This document shows, piece after piece, positions 7,104 to 14,802 of a stretch of 18,359 bases of DNA. The position numbers and the translations under genes are program-made. The first letter of the stretch is position 1. Each line of letters starts with the position of its first letter. The DNA lies in assembly GCA_005239595.1 (NCBI GenBank), contig SBBT01000124.1:1-18359 (forward strand). The letters run 5' to 3'. Origin of the DNA: Candidatus Troglogloeales bacterium. GTDB taxonomy: Bacteria > Nitrospirota > Nitrospiria > SBBL01 > SBBT01. A model generated the notes under the pieces. That model did no database searches. It had not been told where the DNA came from and saw only the letters and a list, made by a program, of their open reading frames with translations.

Positions 7104-10100
7104 ATGCGTCCCGGCACAAGATTAATCCTTTTAACGCTTCTCGTTTGGGCATTAGGTTCGTCCGTCTCTTATGCCGCCGATATCACCGGACCGACCCTTT
7201 CAAAATGGAAGCTTCTATTTGATCCGAAAACACAAAAGGTAACAGTTCATCTTAGGGCAACGGACATCTCCGATGTAAAGGAGGTCCACCTTTTTTACAG
7301 CAGCGAACAAGCCACTTATGATCGCTCCGTCGACATGAACTATTTTGGCGGCGACTCCGAAACCTGGACCGCCACACTGAAGGAAACCTTGACGGCCGGC
7401 CGGAGACTCTATCTTCGGGCTGTGGCCATCGATCAAAATCTGCCGCCCAATAAGAGTGTAACGCCCTATCCCTCAAACCCCTATCTGATCGGCGGGGATA
7501 CAGCGCCGCCTACCATCTCAAACTGGAACGTCAGTATCAATCCGAAGAGCGGCAAGCTCACGGTACATCTCAAGGCACAGGACGCGTCTGGCATAGACCA
7601 CATCACCCTTTCCTACAGCATCGACAACGATCATTATGACCATTCAAGGGCGATGGATTACGACGGAGGGAATTTACAGACATGGACGACAACGCTGCCC
7701 GAGTCATTTTCCGACGGCCAGCGGGTTTATCTGAAGGCGACCGCCGTGGATCAAGGCCCCTCACCCAACACCAGTCATTCCCAATTTACCTTCAATCCCT
7801 ATAAGATCGTAAGAGACACGGCTCCTCCTTCGGTTACAAACTGGGATATCCGCACTAATCCTACTTCGGGAAAAATCACCGTCCGCGTCAAGGCAACCGA
7901 CGGGGAGGGGGTAGAACGTGTCGGTCTCTATTACAGCGTCGGAGAGGCGGTCTTTGGCCAATCCAAAGAGATGGCCTACGATGGCGGAGGGTCTCAAACG
8001 TGGACCGTCACACTCCCTGAAAATTTTACCAACGGCCAAAGCATCTATTTTAGGACAACGGCGGAAGATGTCAGTTCACCACCCAACACCGGTTTTACCG
8101 ATTTTCCGTCTAATCCTTATACGGTATCTTCTGTCAGGGAGGCGGCCATCTCATTCGTAGGCGTTACGCTCAATCGAACCAAAGTCCATAAGGGTGAATC
8201 GGTCACGGGGCAGGGAACCATTCGGGGAGAAGGCCATGGCGTCGTCACCTATCATTGGATATGGCGCAACCCTGAAAACCGGCTTGGGAACAGTGCAACC
8301 ATCACCACGTTGATGAGAAACGGGATCGCCAACCTTCCCTCTTATAAGCTGCCGGCCGATATCCTAGGCACCTACGCCACATGGATTGAAACGGCTGCTC
8401 CTTCATCACAGGTAGCCTCTTCCCCCAGGAGTTACACCGTCATCCCTCCAGAAAATCGGCCTCCTCTCACGATCCGATCTAAACCGCGCGTGGAGGAAAA
8501 GAAAGTCCCCGATACCGTCTCCCCCGATATTTCTGACTGGGAAGCCAACATAGACCCGGTCACAGGCAAGTTGACGGCTCGATTGACAGCGGCCGATATC
8601 GCCAACGTGGCATATATCCATCTCGCCTATAGCACAGACCCGACAACTTACAACCGGTCGGCAGAGATGGTCCGCACGGGGAAAGACGCAACACGGTGGA
8701 CCGCCACGCTCCCTGATACATTCCATATCGGGCAAACGGTTTATTTTAGGGTAAAGACGGAAGATCATCAACATCCCCCAAACGTCCGTACCAAAGACTA
8801 CGTTTTAGACGGTTATAAAACCCCTTACAGCCCCTTACCAACCGTCACATTCATCAATATCGAATTAAATCGACGAGAGACAAAGAAGAACGGAACGATC
8901 ATGGGAAACGGCACCATCAGCGGCGTCGGAGACGGCACGATCTATTATCAATGGAAATGGCGCAAACCTGGAAGTGTCAGCGACGGCAACGCAACCTTGT
9001 CCGCAGCAATGAGGAACGGGATCGCAACCATTCCACAATATCAACTCCCCACAGATAAAGTGGGAGATTACACCGTATGGGTCGCGGTAAAAAGTCCCGG
9101 CATCGTCAGTTCCGCCGATCAACGTTACCTGGTAAGAGAATATGTCTCCTCCTCCTCCGCAAGCTGGGAAGTCAGCCAAAACACGGAAACAGGAGAGCTG
9201 ACAGTGGACATGAGAGATGAAGAGGCAACCGGAAAAGAACAGGCGACGCTTACCTACCATGAAGGAAAGACAAACCGCTTTATCACAATGGACTATAAAG
9301 GGGCCAAGCGCTGGTCAGCCACGCTTTCCCCGGCAGGACAAATAGGAGAAGCGCTCTCTTTCCAAGCGATATTGGAAGATCGCGCCTTACGACAAACACG
9401 CAAGATTGCCTCCCCCACTCCTTACAGGATTAGGAAAGGCGCAAAGGGGAAAATCAGCCACGCGGGGGTGACGATCATTACACACGGATTGAACGTCTGC
9501 GAAGAACATTCAGAATGCCCATCTCTGCCGGGATGGGAGATCGACATGGGAGTTGCGGTTCTAAAACGGGCTGGCTATGGCAAGTTGTGGCATTTTACCC
9601 CCCATTCAAACAGTGTGGATGACATCACGATGACACAAACCAAAAAATTGCCAAAAACGTTCGAAAACAGCCGTTATGGCGAACAGGTTATCTTGGTGGA
9701 CTGGGGTGTTAAATCGAATGATCCATCGCCGGGCGATGCGGAGGCAGTCGGACATGCGCTTTATGCGTTGCTGATGGGGGGAGGCCCTGGCGATCCAGGC
9801 CATCCGGAAAGTTTTGTCGGCAAGGCGGGAAAACCACTGCATTTTATTGGACATGGCACCGGCGCTGCCGTAAACAGCGAGGCGATCCAGCGGCTAATTG
9901 GATGGGAAAACATTGCGGTCGAACAGATGACCCTTCTGGATCCGAATGACTGGGATCAGGACGTAAACAAGGGAGAAAGAGGCGCATTCATGCCCGATGT
10001 CCGAATCTGGGACAAGGTTCTTCGAGTCGACACCTATTACAACAGAAACCGAGGGGCATATCCAAATGGACGGCCCGTCCCAGGATCACAGATCGGACAA

Positions 10101-11186
10101 TCACAGGTCGGACAAAAGAGGTCTTATAATGGACTCGACCTCTCCGGTCTTCCAGGATTTAAAGAAGCAGCGCCCTCCCGTGTTCCCGCCTATTACTATG
10201 GCACGATCGACCCGGCCGCAACCGAAGTTGATGGGGAGATCATCCGTCGTGAATGGTATCCCAACGGCAGGAAACGACAGGGATATGCCTATTCACGGCT
10301 TGGAGGGAGAAAATATCTTTCCGATTTTTCCACCCGATGTCGCATCACTCCCCTCCACCCAGTGCCATCCGATAAATGCGATAGCAAAGAAAAAAACGCA
10401 ACCGGCAAAGGCGACATCCACGTAGACGAACCGCTGACGATTGCCCATGTCGCAAGGCGCATCTTTGACGGAGGATTTTCGCGGCAGATTCATCCTGGTG
10501 AAGGGCAATCACGCCCCGGTCATACGATTCCACCCACCGTAGAGGAACTCCCTGGCGGAGGAGGTAAGCAGGCGGCAGCACTCACGCCTGACAGCCCTTC
10601 GTTTGAAACCATGCTGAACTACATTCCCGAAGTTTGGAACAACAGCCATTACTTGACCTTTACGCTCCACGCAACCAGTCTCCCCGACCACAAGAGTACC
10701 CTTCATATCTATCTAACCGGAAACGATGGAACAGAGGTGGAGCTTTTCCCGGTGATTCCGATCAATTCCATCACGGAGCAAGGATTACTCCATTTTCAGC
10801 GCGACATTTCGGCCTTGAACGGGCAGGCGGTTTCCATCCGTTTTACCCTGAGAGGAGACGACGGTTCGTTGGTTCACATCTCTGATTTGGGCCTCTCAAC
10901 AAAAACCACCATCCCTGTTATCTTCCCCTTGCCCGCACAGACAGGGGCAGTAGGGATTTCCTACACTTCCTTAGTACCTATGGTAGGCGAAACCCCCCCT
11001 TCCGTTTGGCGACTGATTTCCGGACCCAAAGGCATGATCATCAACGGGGATGGATCTGTCCACTGGGATAATCCAACGGGCGGCTCCCATCTCGTCACTA
11101 TCCGTGCCGGCAATAGGGCAGGTTTTCATGATATGACCTGGACGCTCAATATCCCTCTCGCAAACCCGGCAGAAAAGCAGGAATAG
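7104..11186 (+). CDS. Large exported protein: Ig-like modules, degenerate alpha/beta-hydrolase domain, C-terminal beta domains
   Basis: A 1360-residue protein with a Sec signal peptide (1-24, cleavage near SYA-AD). The order is three A modules (about 26-131, 132-237, 238-343), a B module (344-469), A4 (470-579), B2 (580-680), a degenerate A5 (681-783), a hydrolase-like domain (784 to about 1130), a beta-rich domain (about 1166-1270) and an He_PIG/Ig-like end (about 1271-1360). A modules share DTAPP starts, a W..x..P..GK.TV strand and a WT.TLP strand; B modules share MRNGIA (404 and 636). In the hydrolase domain VTIITHGLN (His794-Gly795) looks like the oxyanion site and TLLDP (Asp946) the acid, but the nucleophile elbow reads GHGTG (916-920), with Gly918 in place of Ser. 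It is probably non-enzymatic, binding or structural, at the cell surface. No anchor is visible. Confidence 0.85.
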   Translation: MRPGTRLILLTLLVWALGSSVSYAADITGPTLSKWKLLFDPKTQKVTVHLRATDISDVKEVHLFYSSEQATYDRSVDMNYFGGDSETWTATLKETLTAGRRLYLRAVAIDQNLPPNKSVTPYPSNPYLIGGDTAPPTISNWNVSINPKSGKLTVHLKAQDASGIDHITLSYSIDNDHYDHSRAMDYDGGNLQTWTTTLPESFSDGQRVYLKATAVDQGPSPNTSHSQFTFNPYKIVRDTAPPSVTNWDIRTNPTSGKITVRVKATDGEGVERVGLYYSVGEAVFGQSKEMAYDGGGSQTWTVTLPENFTNGQSIYFRTTAEDVSSPPNTGFTDFPSNPYTVSSVREAAISFVGVTLNRTKVHKGESVTGQGTIRGEGHGVVTYHWIWRNPENRLGNSATITTLMRNGIANLPSYKLPADILGTYATWIETAAPSSQVASSPRSYTVIPPENRPPLTIRSKPRVEEKKVPDTVSPDISDWEANIDPVTGKLTARLTAADIANVAYIHLAYSTDPTTYNRSAEMVRTGKDATRWTATLPDTFHIGQTVYFRVKTEDHQHPPNVRTKDYVLDGYKTPYSPLPTVTFINIELNRRETKKNGTIMGNGTISGVGDGTIYYQWKWRKPGSVSDGNATLSAAMRNGIATIPQYQLPTDKVGDYTVWVAVKSPGIVSSADQRYLVREYVSSSSASWEVSQNTETGELTVDMRDEEATGKEQATLTYHEGKTNRFITMDYKGAKRWSATLSPAGQIGEALSFQAILEDRALRQTRKIASPTPYRIRKGAKGKISHAGVTIITHGLNVCEEHSECPSLPGWEIDMGVAVLKRAGYGKLWHFTPHSNSVDDITMTQTKKLPKTFENSRYGEQVILVDWGVKSNDPSPGDAEAVGHALYALLMGGGPGDPGHPESFVGKAGKPLHFIGHGTGAAVNSEAIQRLIGWENIAVEQMTLLDPNDWDQDVNKGERGAFMPDVRIWDKVLRVDTYYNRNRGAYPNGRPVPGSQIGQSQVGQKRSYNGLDLSGLPGFKEAAPSRVPAYYYGTIDPAATEVDGEIIRREWYPNGRKRQGYAYSRLGGRKYLSDFSTRCRITPLHPVPSDKCDSKEKNATGKGDIHVDEPLTIAHVARRIFDGGFSRQIHPGEGQSRPGHTIPPTVEELPGGGGKQAAALTPDSPSFETMLNYIPEVWNNSHYLTFTLHATSLPDHKSTLHIYLTGNDGTEVELFPVIPINSITEQGLLHFQRDISALNGQAVSIRFTLRGDDGSLVHISDLGLSTKTTIPVIFPLPAQTGAVGISYTSLVPMVGETPPSVWRLISGPKGMIINGDGSVHWDNPTGGSHLVTIRAGNRAGFHDMTWTLNIPLANPAEKQE
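7179..9452 (+). repeat. Two interleaved families of coded Ig-like modules (A-A-A-B-A-B-A')
   Basis: Module starts by coding position: A1 about 7179, A2 7497, A3 7815, B1 about 8133, A4 8511, B2 8841, A5 (degenerate) about 9144. A1-A3 repeat with a strict 318-base period (106 codons). A modules end in forms of PSNPY, FNPYKI or DGYK; B modules carry a GxG strand, a Y.W.WR strand and MRNGIA. The nucleotide copies have diverged, so this is an old duplication series. Confidence 0.75.
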
Positions 11187-11204
11187 CACAACGTACTGGA
11201 AAGT

Positions 11205-11236
11205 TTGACAAACAAGCGAGGGATGTTTAGTATAAA
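11205..11236 (+). promoter_or_regulatory. Promoter of the PKD-repeat protein gene
   Basis: TTGACA (11205-11210), a 17-base spacer and TAGTAT (11228-11233); an overlapping TATAAA (11231-11236) would need a 20-base spacer. The expected start, about 11240, is at or just before the ATG at 11242, so the message would have almost no leader. It lies in the 55-base gap after the previous gene. Confidence 0.55.
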
Positions 11237-11241
11237 AAGCT

Positions 11242-13521
11242 ATGCGCTCCGGTCTTTGGATACGTCTCCGTTTCTCAATAATCGTTGCTCTCTTCGCCTG
11301 GTGGTTTGCGATTTTCCTGCAGGCCGAAGATGCCTCCGCCAAAGGGAAGATGAAGGAGACAAAGCATCCCACGGCTGTCCTAGAGGCCCCTGCCCAGGTT
11401 AAATTCGGACGAGGTATTGTCCTGGACGGCCAGCGATCTTTCGATGTCGCGCCGGGCACTATTGTAAAGTATTTCTGGAATGCAGTTGATTGCGCGACCA
11501 GCCAGCTCGTCCCAGGCAAACCGCTTGAGACCAGTGAAGCAACACTGGAAGTCATGGCCAGTACCGCGCCGAGTCTGTGCAAGTTCCAATTAATTGTCCA
11601 GGACAACACCGGAAACTTTTCTCCCCCGGCCTCTGTCGAGGTAATGGTCAAAGACGCAGACATTCCAACCGCCGTGCTGGAGGCTCCCGCCCAGGTCAAG
11701 TTCGGCCGCGGTTTTATGTTGGATGGCCAGCATTCGTCCGATATTGCGCCCGGAAAAATTGTAAAATATCTCTGGACCTCGCTTGATTGCAGCGCCAACA
11801 AACTGATCGCTGGCACCCCTCTTGAAACCAGCGCACCCCTCTTGGAGCTGATCGTCAGTACAGCGCCCAGTCTCTGCCGGTTTCAACTGGCGGTGGAAGA
11901 CAACTCTGGCAATCGTTCTTCGGCGGTTCATGTCAGTGTATTTGTCACAGACACCCAGATTCCGACCGCTGTTATGGAAGTGCCTCCCCAGGTAGAGATG
12001 GGCCGCAGTCTTCTGCTGAATGGAAGACGATCTTCCGACGTCGCCCCGGGGAAGATCATAAAATACTCCTGGACCTCCCTCGACTGTGGGACAGACAAGC
12101 TTATTCCCGGCGTACCCTATGAAACCAGCGAACCGACTGTCGGGGTGACCATCTTTGCCGCTGGCCGATGCACCTTCGAATTGACCGTGGTGGACGACAC
12201 CGGCAACCGCTCTCTGCCAGATCGGGGAGACGTCATCGTACGGGATTCCAAAAGCCCCACCGCCATTCTCAAAACCCCGCCCCAGGTGGAACTGGGCCGC
12301 AGTTTTCTTCTGGATGGCAGCCGCTCTTCCGACATCACCCCTGGAAAAATTGTTAGGTATGTATGGACCTCTCTTAACTGCAATACCAACAAACTCATCC
12401 CAGGCACCCCGATTGAAACCGGCGAGCCGACGATTGAGATTATGGGGAACACGCCAGGCCGATGCACGTTCGAACTGATCGCTGTGAACGACATCGGCAA
12501 CCGTTCCCTGCCGGACCGGGGGGACGTCGTCGTGCGAGACCTCCAGAACCCCACCGCAGTGCTACAGGCCCCTCCTCAAGTGGAGTTGGGACGGACCTTC
12601 CTGCTTGACGGCAGACGCTCCTCCGATGCCACGCCCGGCAAGATTGTGCAATACCTCTGGACATCGCTGGAATGCGGCACCAACCGGCTGATTCCCGGAA
12701 CGCCCATCGAAACGGACACCCCAACCATTGAAATTACGGCAAGTGCCGCCGGCCGATGCACATTCGAATTAACGGTCGTAAACGATACCGGCAACCGCTC
12801 CCTCCCGGATCGGGGAGATATCATCGTGCGGGATCCTCACGATCCAACTGCGGTGCTGGAGACACCTTTTCAAGTGGAATTGGGACGCAACTTTCTGCTC
12901 GACGGCAGACGCTCTTCCGATGTCGCGCCGGGAACCATCGTGAAATATCTATGGACCTCGCTCGATTGTGCGACGAACCGGCTCATCCCGGGAACCCCGC
13001 TTGAAACCAACACCCCCATCATCGAAGTGGCAGCAGACACCGCAGGGCGCTGCGCATTCGAACTGACAGCGATCGACAACGCCGGAAACAGTTCCCTGCC
13101 GGACAGGGGAACCGTGATGGTACGGCATGCCAAACATCCCACGTCGGTCTTGGAGGCACCACCTCAGATAGAATTGGGACGAAGATTCCTGCTCGACGGC
13201 CAGCGCTCTTCCGCCATTGCCCCAGGAACCGTTGTGAAGTATTTGTGGGCCTCCCTCGATTGTGCAACGGACCGGCTCATACCGGGAACCCCGCTTGAAA
13301 CCAACACCCCCATCATCGAGGTGGCAGCAGACACCGCAGGGCGTTGCGCATTCGAACTGACGGTAGCTGACGAGAACGGCATCCAATCAATGGCGGATCG
13401 GGTCACCGTCATCATACGCGACTCCCAGAATGTAAAATCGGCTCCCAAAAACATTCACCCTGCCCCTTTGCCTCCTTCCACCCCGGTGTCTCCTCCTAAA
13501 AAGCCTGGGCGCTCCAAATAG
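11242..13521 (+). CDS. Exported protein of seven tandem PKD-like repeats with paired cysteines
   Basis: A 759-residue protein. A basic, hydrophobic signal peptide (1-33, cleavage near ASA-KG) is followed by seven repeats of 98-99 residues and a Pro/Lys-rich tail of about 30 residues (APLPPSTPVSPPKKPGRSK). Each repeat starts PTAVLEAPPQVELGR or a variant, then LDGRRSSD, APGKIVKYLWTSLDC, and ends with GRCTFELTVVDDTGNRS and an RDS-type linker. The K-Y-.-W strand and FELTV.D..GN strand resemble PKD-type Ig folds. Each repeat has exactly two Cys (in the .DC.T and RC.FEL positions), 14 in all and none elsewhere, which suggests one disulfide per domain outside the cytoplasm. I infer a surface fibre or adhesin-like spacer. 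No catalytic domain or anchor is seen. The start codon lies on the promoter's expected start site. Confidence 0.85.
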   Translation: MRSGLWIRLRFSIIVALFAWWFAIFLQAEDASAKGKMKETKHPTAVLEAPAQVKFGRGIVLDGQRSFDVAPGTIVKYFWNAVDCATSQLVPGKPLETSEATLEVMASTAPSLCKFQLIVQDNTGNFSPPASVEVMVKDADIPTAVLEAPAQVKFGRGFMLDGQHSSDIAPGKIVKYLWTSLDCSANKLIAGTPLETSAPLLELIVSTAPSLCRFQLAVEDNSGNRSSAVHVSVFVTDTQIPTAVMEVPPQVEMGRSLLLNGRRSSDVAPGKIIKYSWTSLDCGTDKLIPGVPYETSEPTVGVTIFAAGRCTFELTVVDDTGNRSLPDRGDVIVRDSKSPTAILKTPPQVELGRSFLLDGSRSSDITPGKIVRYVWTSLNCNTNKLIPGTPIETGEPTIEIMGNTPGRCTFELIAVNDIGNRSLPDRGDVVVRDLQNPTAVLQAPPQVELGRTFLLDGRRSSDATPGKIVQYLWTSLECGTNRLIPGTPIETDTPTIEITASAAGRCTFELTVVNDTGNRSLPDRGDIIVRDPHDPTAVLETPFQVELGRNFLLDGRRSSDVAPGTIVKYLWTSLDCATNRLIPGTPLETNTPIIEVAADTAGRCAFELTAIDNAGNSSLPDRGTVMVRHAKHPTSVLEAPPQIELGRRFLLDGQRSSAIAPGTVVKYLWASLDCATDRLIPGTPLETNTPIIEVAADTAGRCAFELTVADENGIQSMADRVTVIIRDSQNVKSAPKNIHPAPLPPSTPVSPPKKPGRSK
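11368..13431 (+). repeat. Seven in-frame tandem repeats (294-297 bp)
   Basis: Units begin at the first proline codon at 11368, 11665, 11962, 12256, 12550, 12844 and 13138, giving steps of 297, 297, 294, 294, 294 and 294. Units 6 and 7 share a 91-base block (12977-13067 and 13271-13361) with only three differences, all at third codon positions and silent. Units 1 and 2 are the most divergent, with SLC.F in place of GRC.F. Confidence 0.9.
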
Positions 13522-13931
13522 GTGCGACTTCCCAGAAGAAGCGCAAACCCGACAGCAATATAGATCACACCCACCACAAGATAGGGCGCCCCTAAAAATC
13601 GAATCGTCCTCCCGATCACAATCATCAATAAAACAAGCATCCAACTTCTTAAGCTAAAGGTGCGATAAAATGGGCTTGCGTCAGGGAGTTGTTCAATCCT
13701 GGCAATGTTCTTTCTGCCGATCTTGGTGAGTACAAACTTCCCCTTCAGGAAACCGAGTACAAAGGCAATCAGAAGTCCGGACCACTCCATAATTCCTGAA
13801 CATGAGATATCTGTTAGGGGAAGCATCCGCCCGCCGAAAAGAAACATGCTGCCGGCGCTTAACAAGCCGGTGCCCACCAAAACCCATATGACGAATGCAA
13901 ACTTTAAATGCGACTCCCGCGATATATTCAC
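13455..13931 (-). CDS. Small four-helix membrane protein, function unknown
   Basis: A 158-residue protein with four likely membrane segments: about 9-33 (FAFVIWVLVGTGLLSAG), 48-66 (WSGLLIAFVLGFLKG), 95-113 (SWMLVLLMIVIGRTIRFLG) and 116-135 (YLVVGVIYIAVGFALLLGS). A basic cytoplasmic-type loop joins helices 2 and 3 (KIGRKNIARIEQLPD). The start is GTG (13931-13929) with AAGGGA seven or so bases upstream. The Gly-rich C-terminal tail (GGDTGVEGGKGAG) is encoded antisense to the Pro-rich tail of the PKD protein; the two genes overlap tail to tail by 67 bases. It lies 97 bases downstream of rlmB with no clear terminator between, so it may be the last gene of the surE operon. Confidence 0.75.
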   Translation of the reverse strand: MNISRESHLKFAFVIWVLVGTGLLSAGSMFLFGGRMLPLTDISCSGIMEWSGLLIAFVLGFLKGKFVLTKIGRKNIARIEQLPDASPFYRTFSLRSWMLVLLMIVIGRTIRFLGAPYLVVGVIYIAVGFALLLGSRTYLERPGFLGGDTGVEGGKGAG

Positions 13932-14028
13932 GTTATATCCCTTGAAAAATGTTTTATGTTAAACAGGCCGACGAGTTCACGTATGAAGAACGATCCTGTC
14001 GCGTGTTTTCCATCACTCGGTTAAAACT

Positions 14029-14802
14029 TTACTCTTTTCTTGAGATTCCTTTGGAGTCCAAACACCGTTGCCTTATAACCTCATAGGCCACCACACCGAC
14101 CGCCACCGACACGTTCAGTGATGAAATCCGGCCCCGCATCGGCAGTGAAACGAGCTGATCACACTTTTCCAACACCCTCCTGCGTATTCCTTCCCCCTCT
14201 CCGCCGAACACAATGGCAACCGGCCCACGATAATCATATTGAAGATAGGAGCACTTTTCCTCCGCTTCCACCCCCACAACCCAAATATGGTTTTTTTTTA
14301 GAAGATCGATCGTATCGGCAATATTCACCACCCTTGCAACAAGGCAATGCGCCAACGCACCGGCAGAGGCCTTTGCCACAGCCCCCGTCAACCCAACCGC
14401 GCGCCGGCCCGGGATAATAACGCCATGGACACCCGCCCCCTCCGCGGTTCGGATGATCGCCCCTAAATTCCTGGGATCCTCCACTTCGTCCAGCATAAAA
14501 AGAAATGGCGGCTCTTCACGCCGTCTGGAGACGGCCAAGATATCATCGACGCTGCTATATTTTCCCGAAGCGAGGAGGGCCACCACCCCTTGATGTTTAT
14601 CAGTATCAACGAGACGGTTAAGCGCCATACGCTCCATCGTCAAAACGGCCGTGTTTTGGCCTCGGGCCAACAGACGTATTTCTTCAATCTCCCTTCCATG
14701 CCGGTTGGATTGAAGATAGATCTTGTTGAGGCACAACCTCTTCGACCGTAACGCCTCAATGACCGGGTTAATGCCGTAGATCACCTCTTCCTTTTGGATC
14801 AT
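14029..14802 (-). CDS. rlmB: RlmB/TrmH-type (SPOUT) rRNA 2'-O-methyltransferase
   Basis: A 257-residue SAM-dependent methyltransferase. RlmB methylates the 2'-OH of G2251 in 23S rRNA; related TrmH-like enzymes have other targets, so the exact site is inferred from overall length and the N-terminal substrate-binding domain (YGINPVIEALRS, residues 9-20, through about 85). The SPOUT motifs are complete: DEVEDPRNLGAIIRTAEGAG (105-124, motif 1 with N112 and R118), VFGGEGEGI (198-206, motif 2) and SLNVSVAVGVVAYE (228-241, motif 3, the trefoil knot). The start ATG overlaps the cysS stop by four bases (ATGA), so translation is coupled to cysS. An eight-A run codes for Lys-Lys-Asn near residue 170. 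Confidence 0.92.
   Translation of the reverse strand: MIQKEEVIYGINPVIEALRSKRLCLNKIYLQSNRHGREIEEIRLLARGQNTAVLTMERMALNRLVDTDKHQGVVALLASGKYSSVDDILAVSRRREEPPFLFMLDEVEDPRNLGAIIRTAEGAGVHGVIIPGRRAVGLTGAVAKASAGALAHCLVARVVNIADTIDLLKKNHIWVVGVEAEEKCSYLQYDYRGPVAIVFGGEGEGIRRRVLEKCDQLVSLPMRGRISSLNVSVAVGVVAYEVIRQRCLDSKGISRKE

Noticed and set aside
10971..11816. 281-residue open frame on the - strand, with further - strand frames at 12117-12554, 12949-13386 and others
   Set aside because: They lie antisense to the repeat protein and recur at the same phase of each 294-base repeat. They are by-products of the repeat's codon use, with no ribosome-binding site or recognisable domain.
11368..13431. Regular spacing of similar sequence as a possible CRISPR-like or non-coding array
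   Set aside because: The period is 294-297 bases, always a multiple of three, in one open frame with silent third-position changes, so it is a coding tandem repeat.
13932..14028. Terminator after rlmB
   Set aside because: I found no stem followed by a T-run on the - strand in these 97 bases, so read-through into the membrane-protein gene remains possible.
14291..14298. Run of eight T (A on the coding strand) in rlmB as a phase-variation tract
   Set aside because: It encodes Lys-Lys-Asn within a normal, full-length enzyme; a run of this length is common by chance and the gene is a constitutive housekeeping function.
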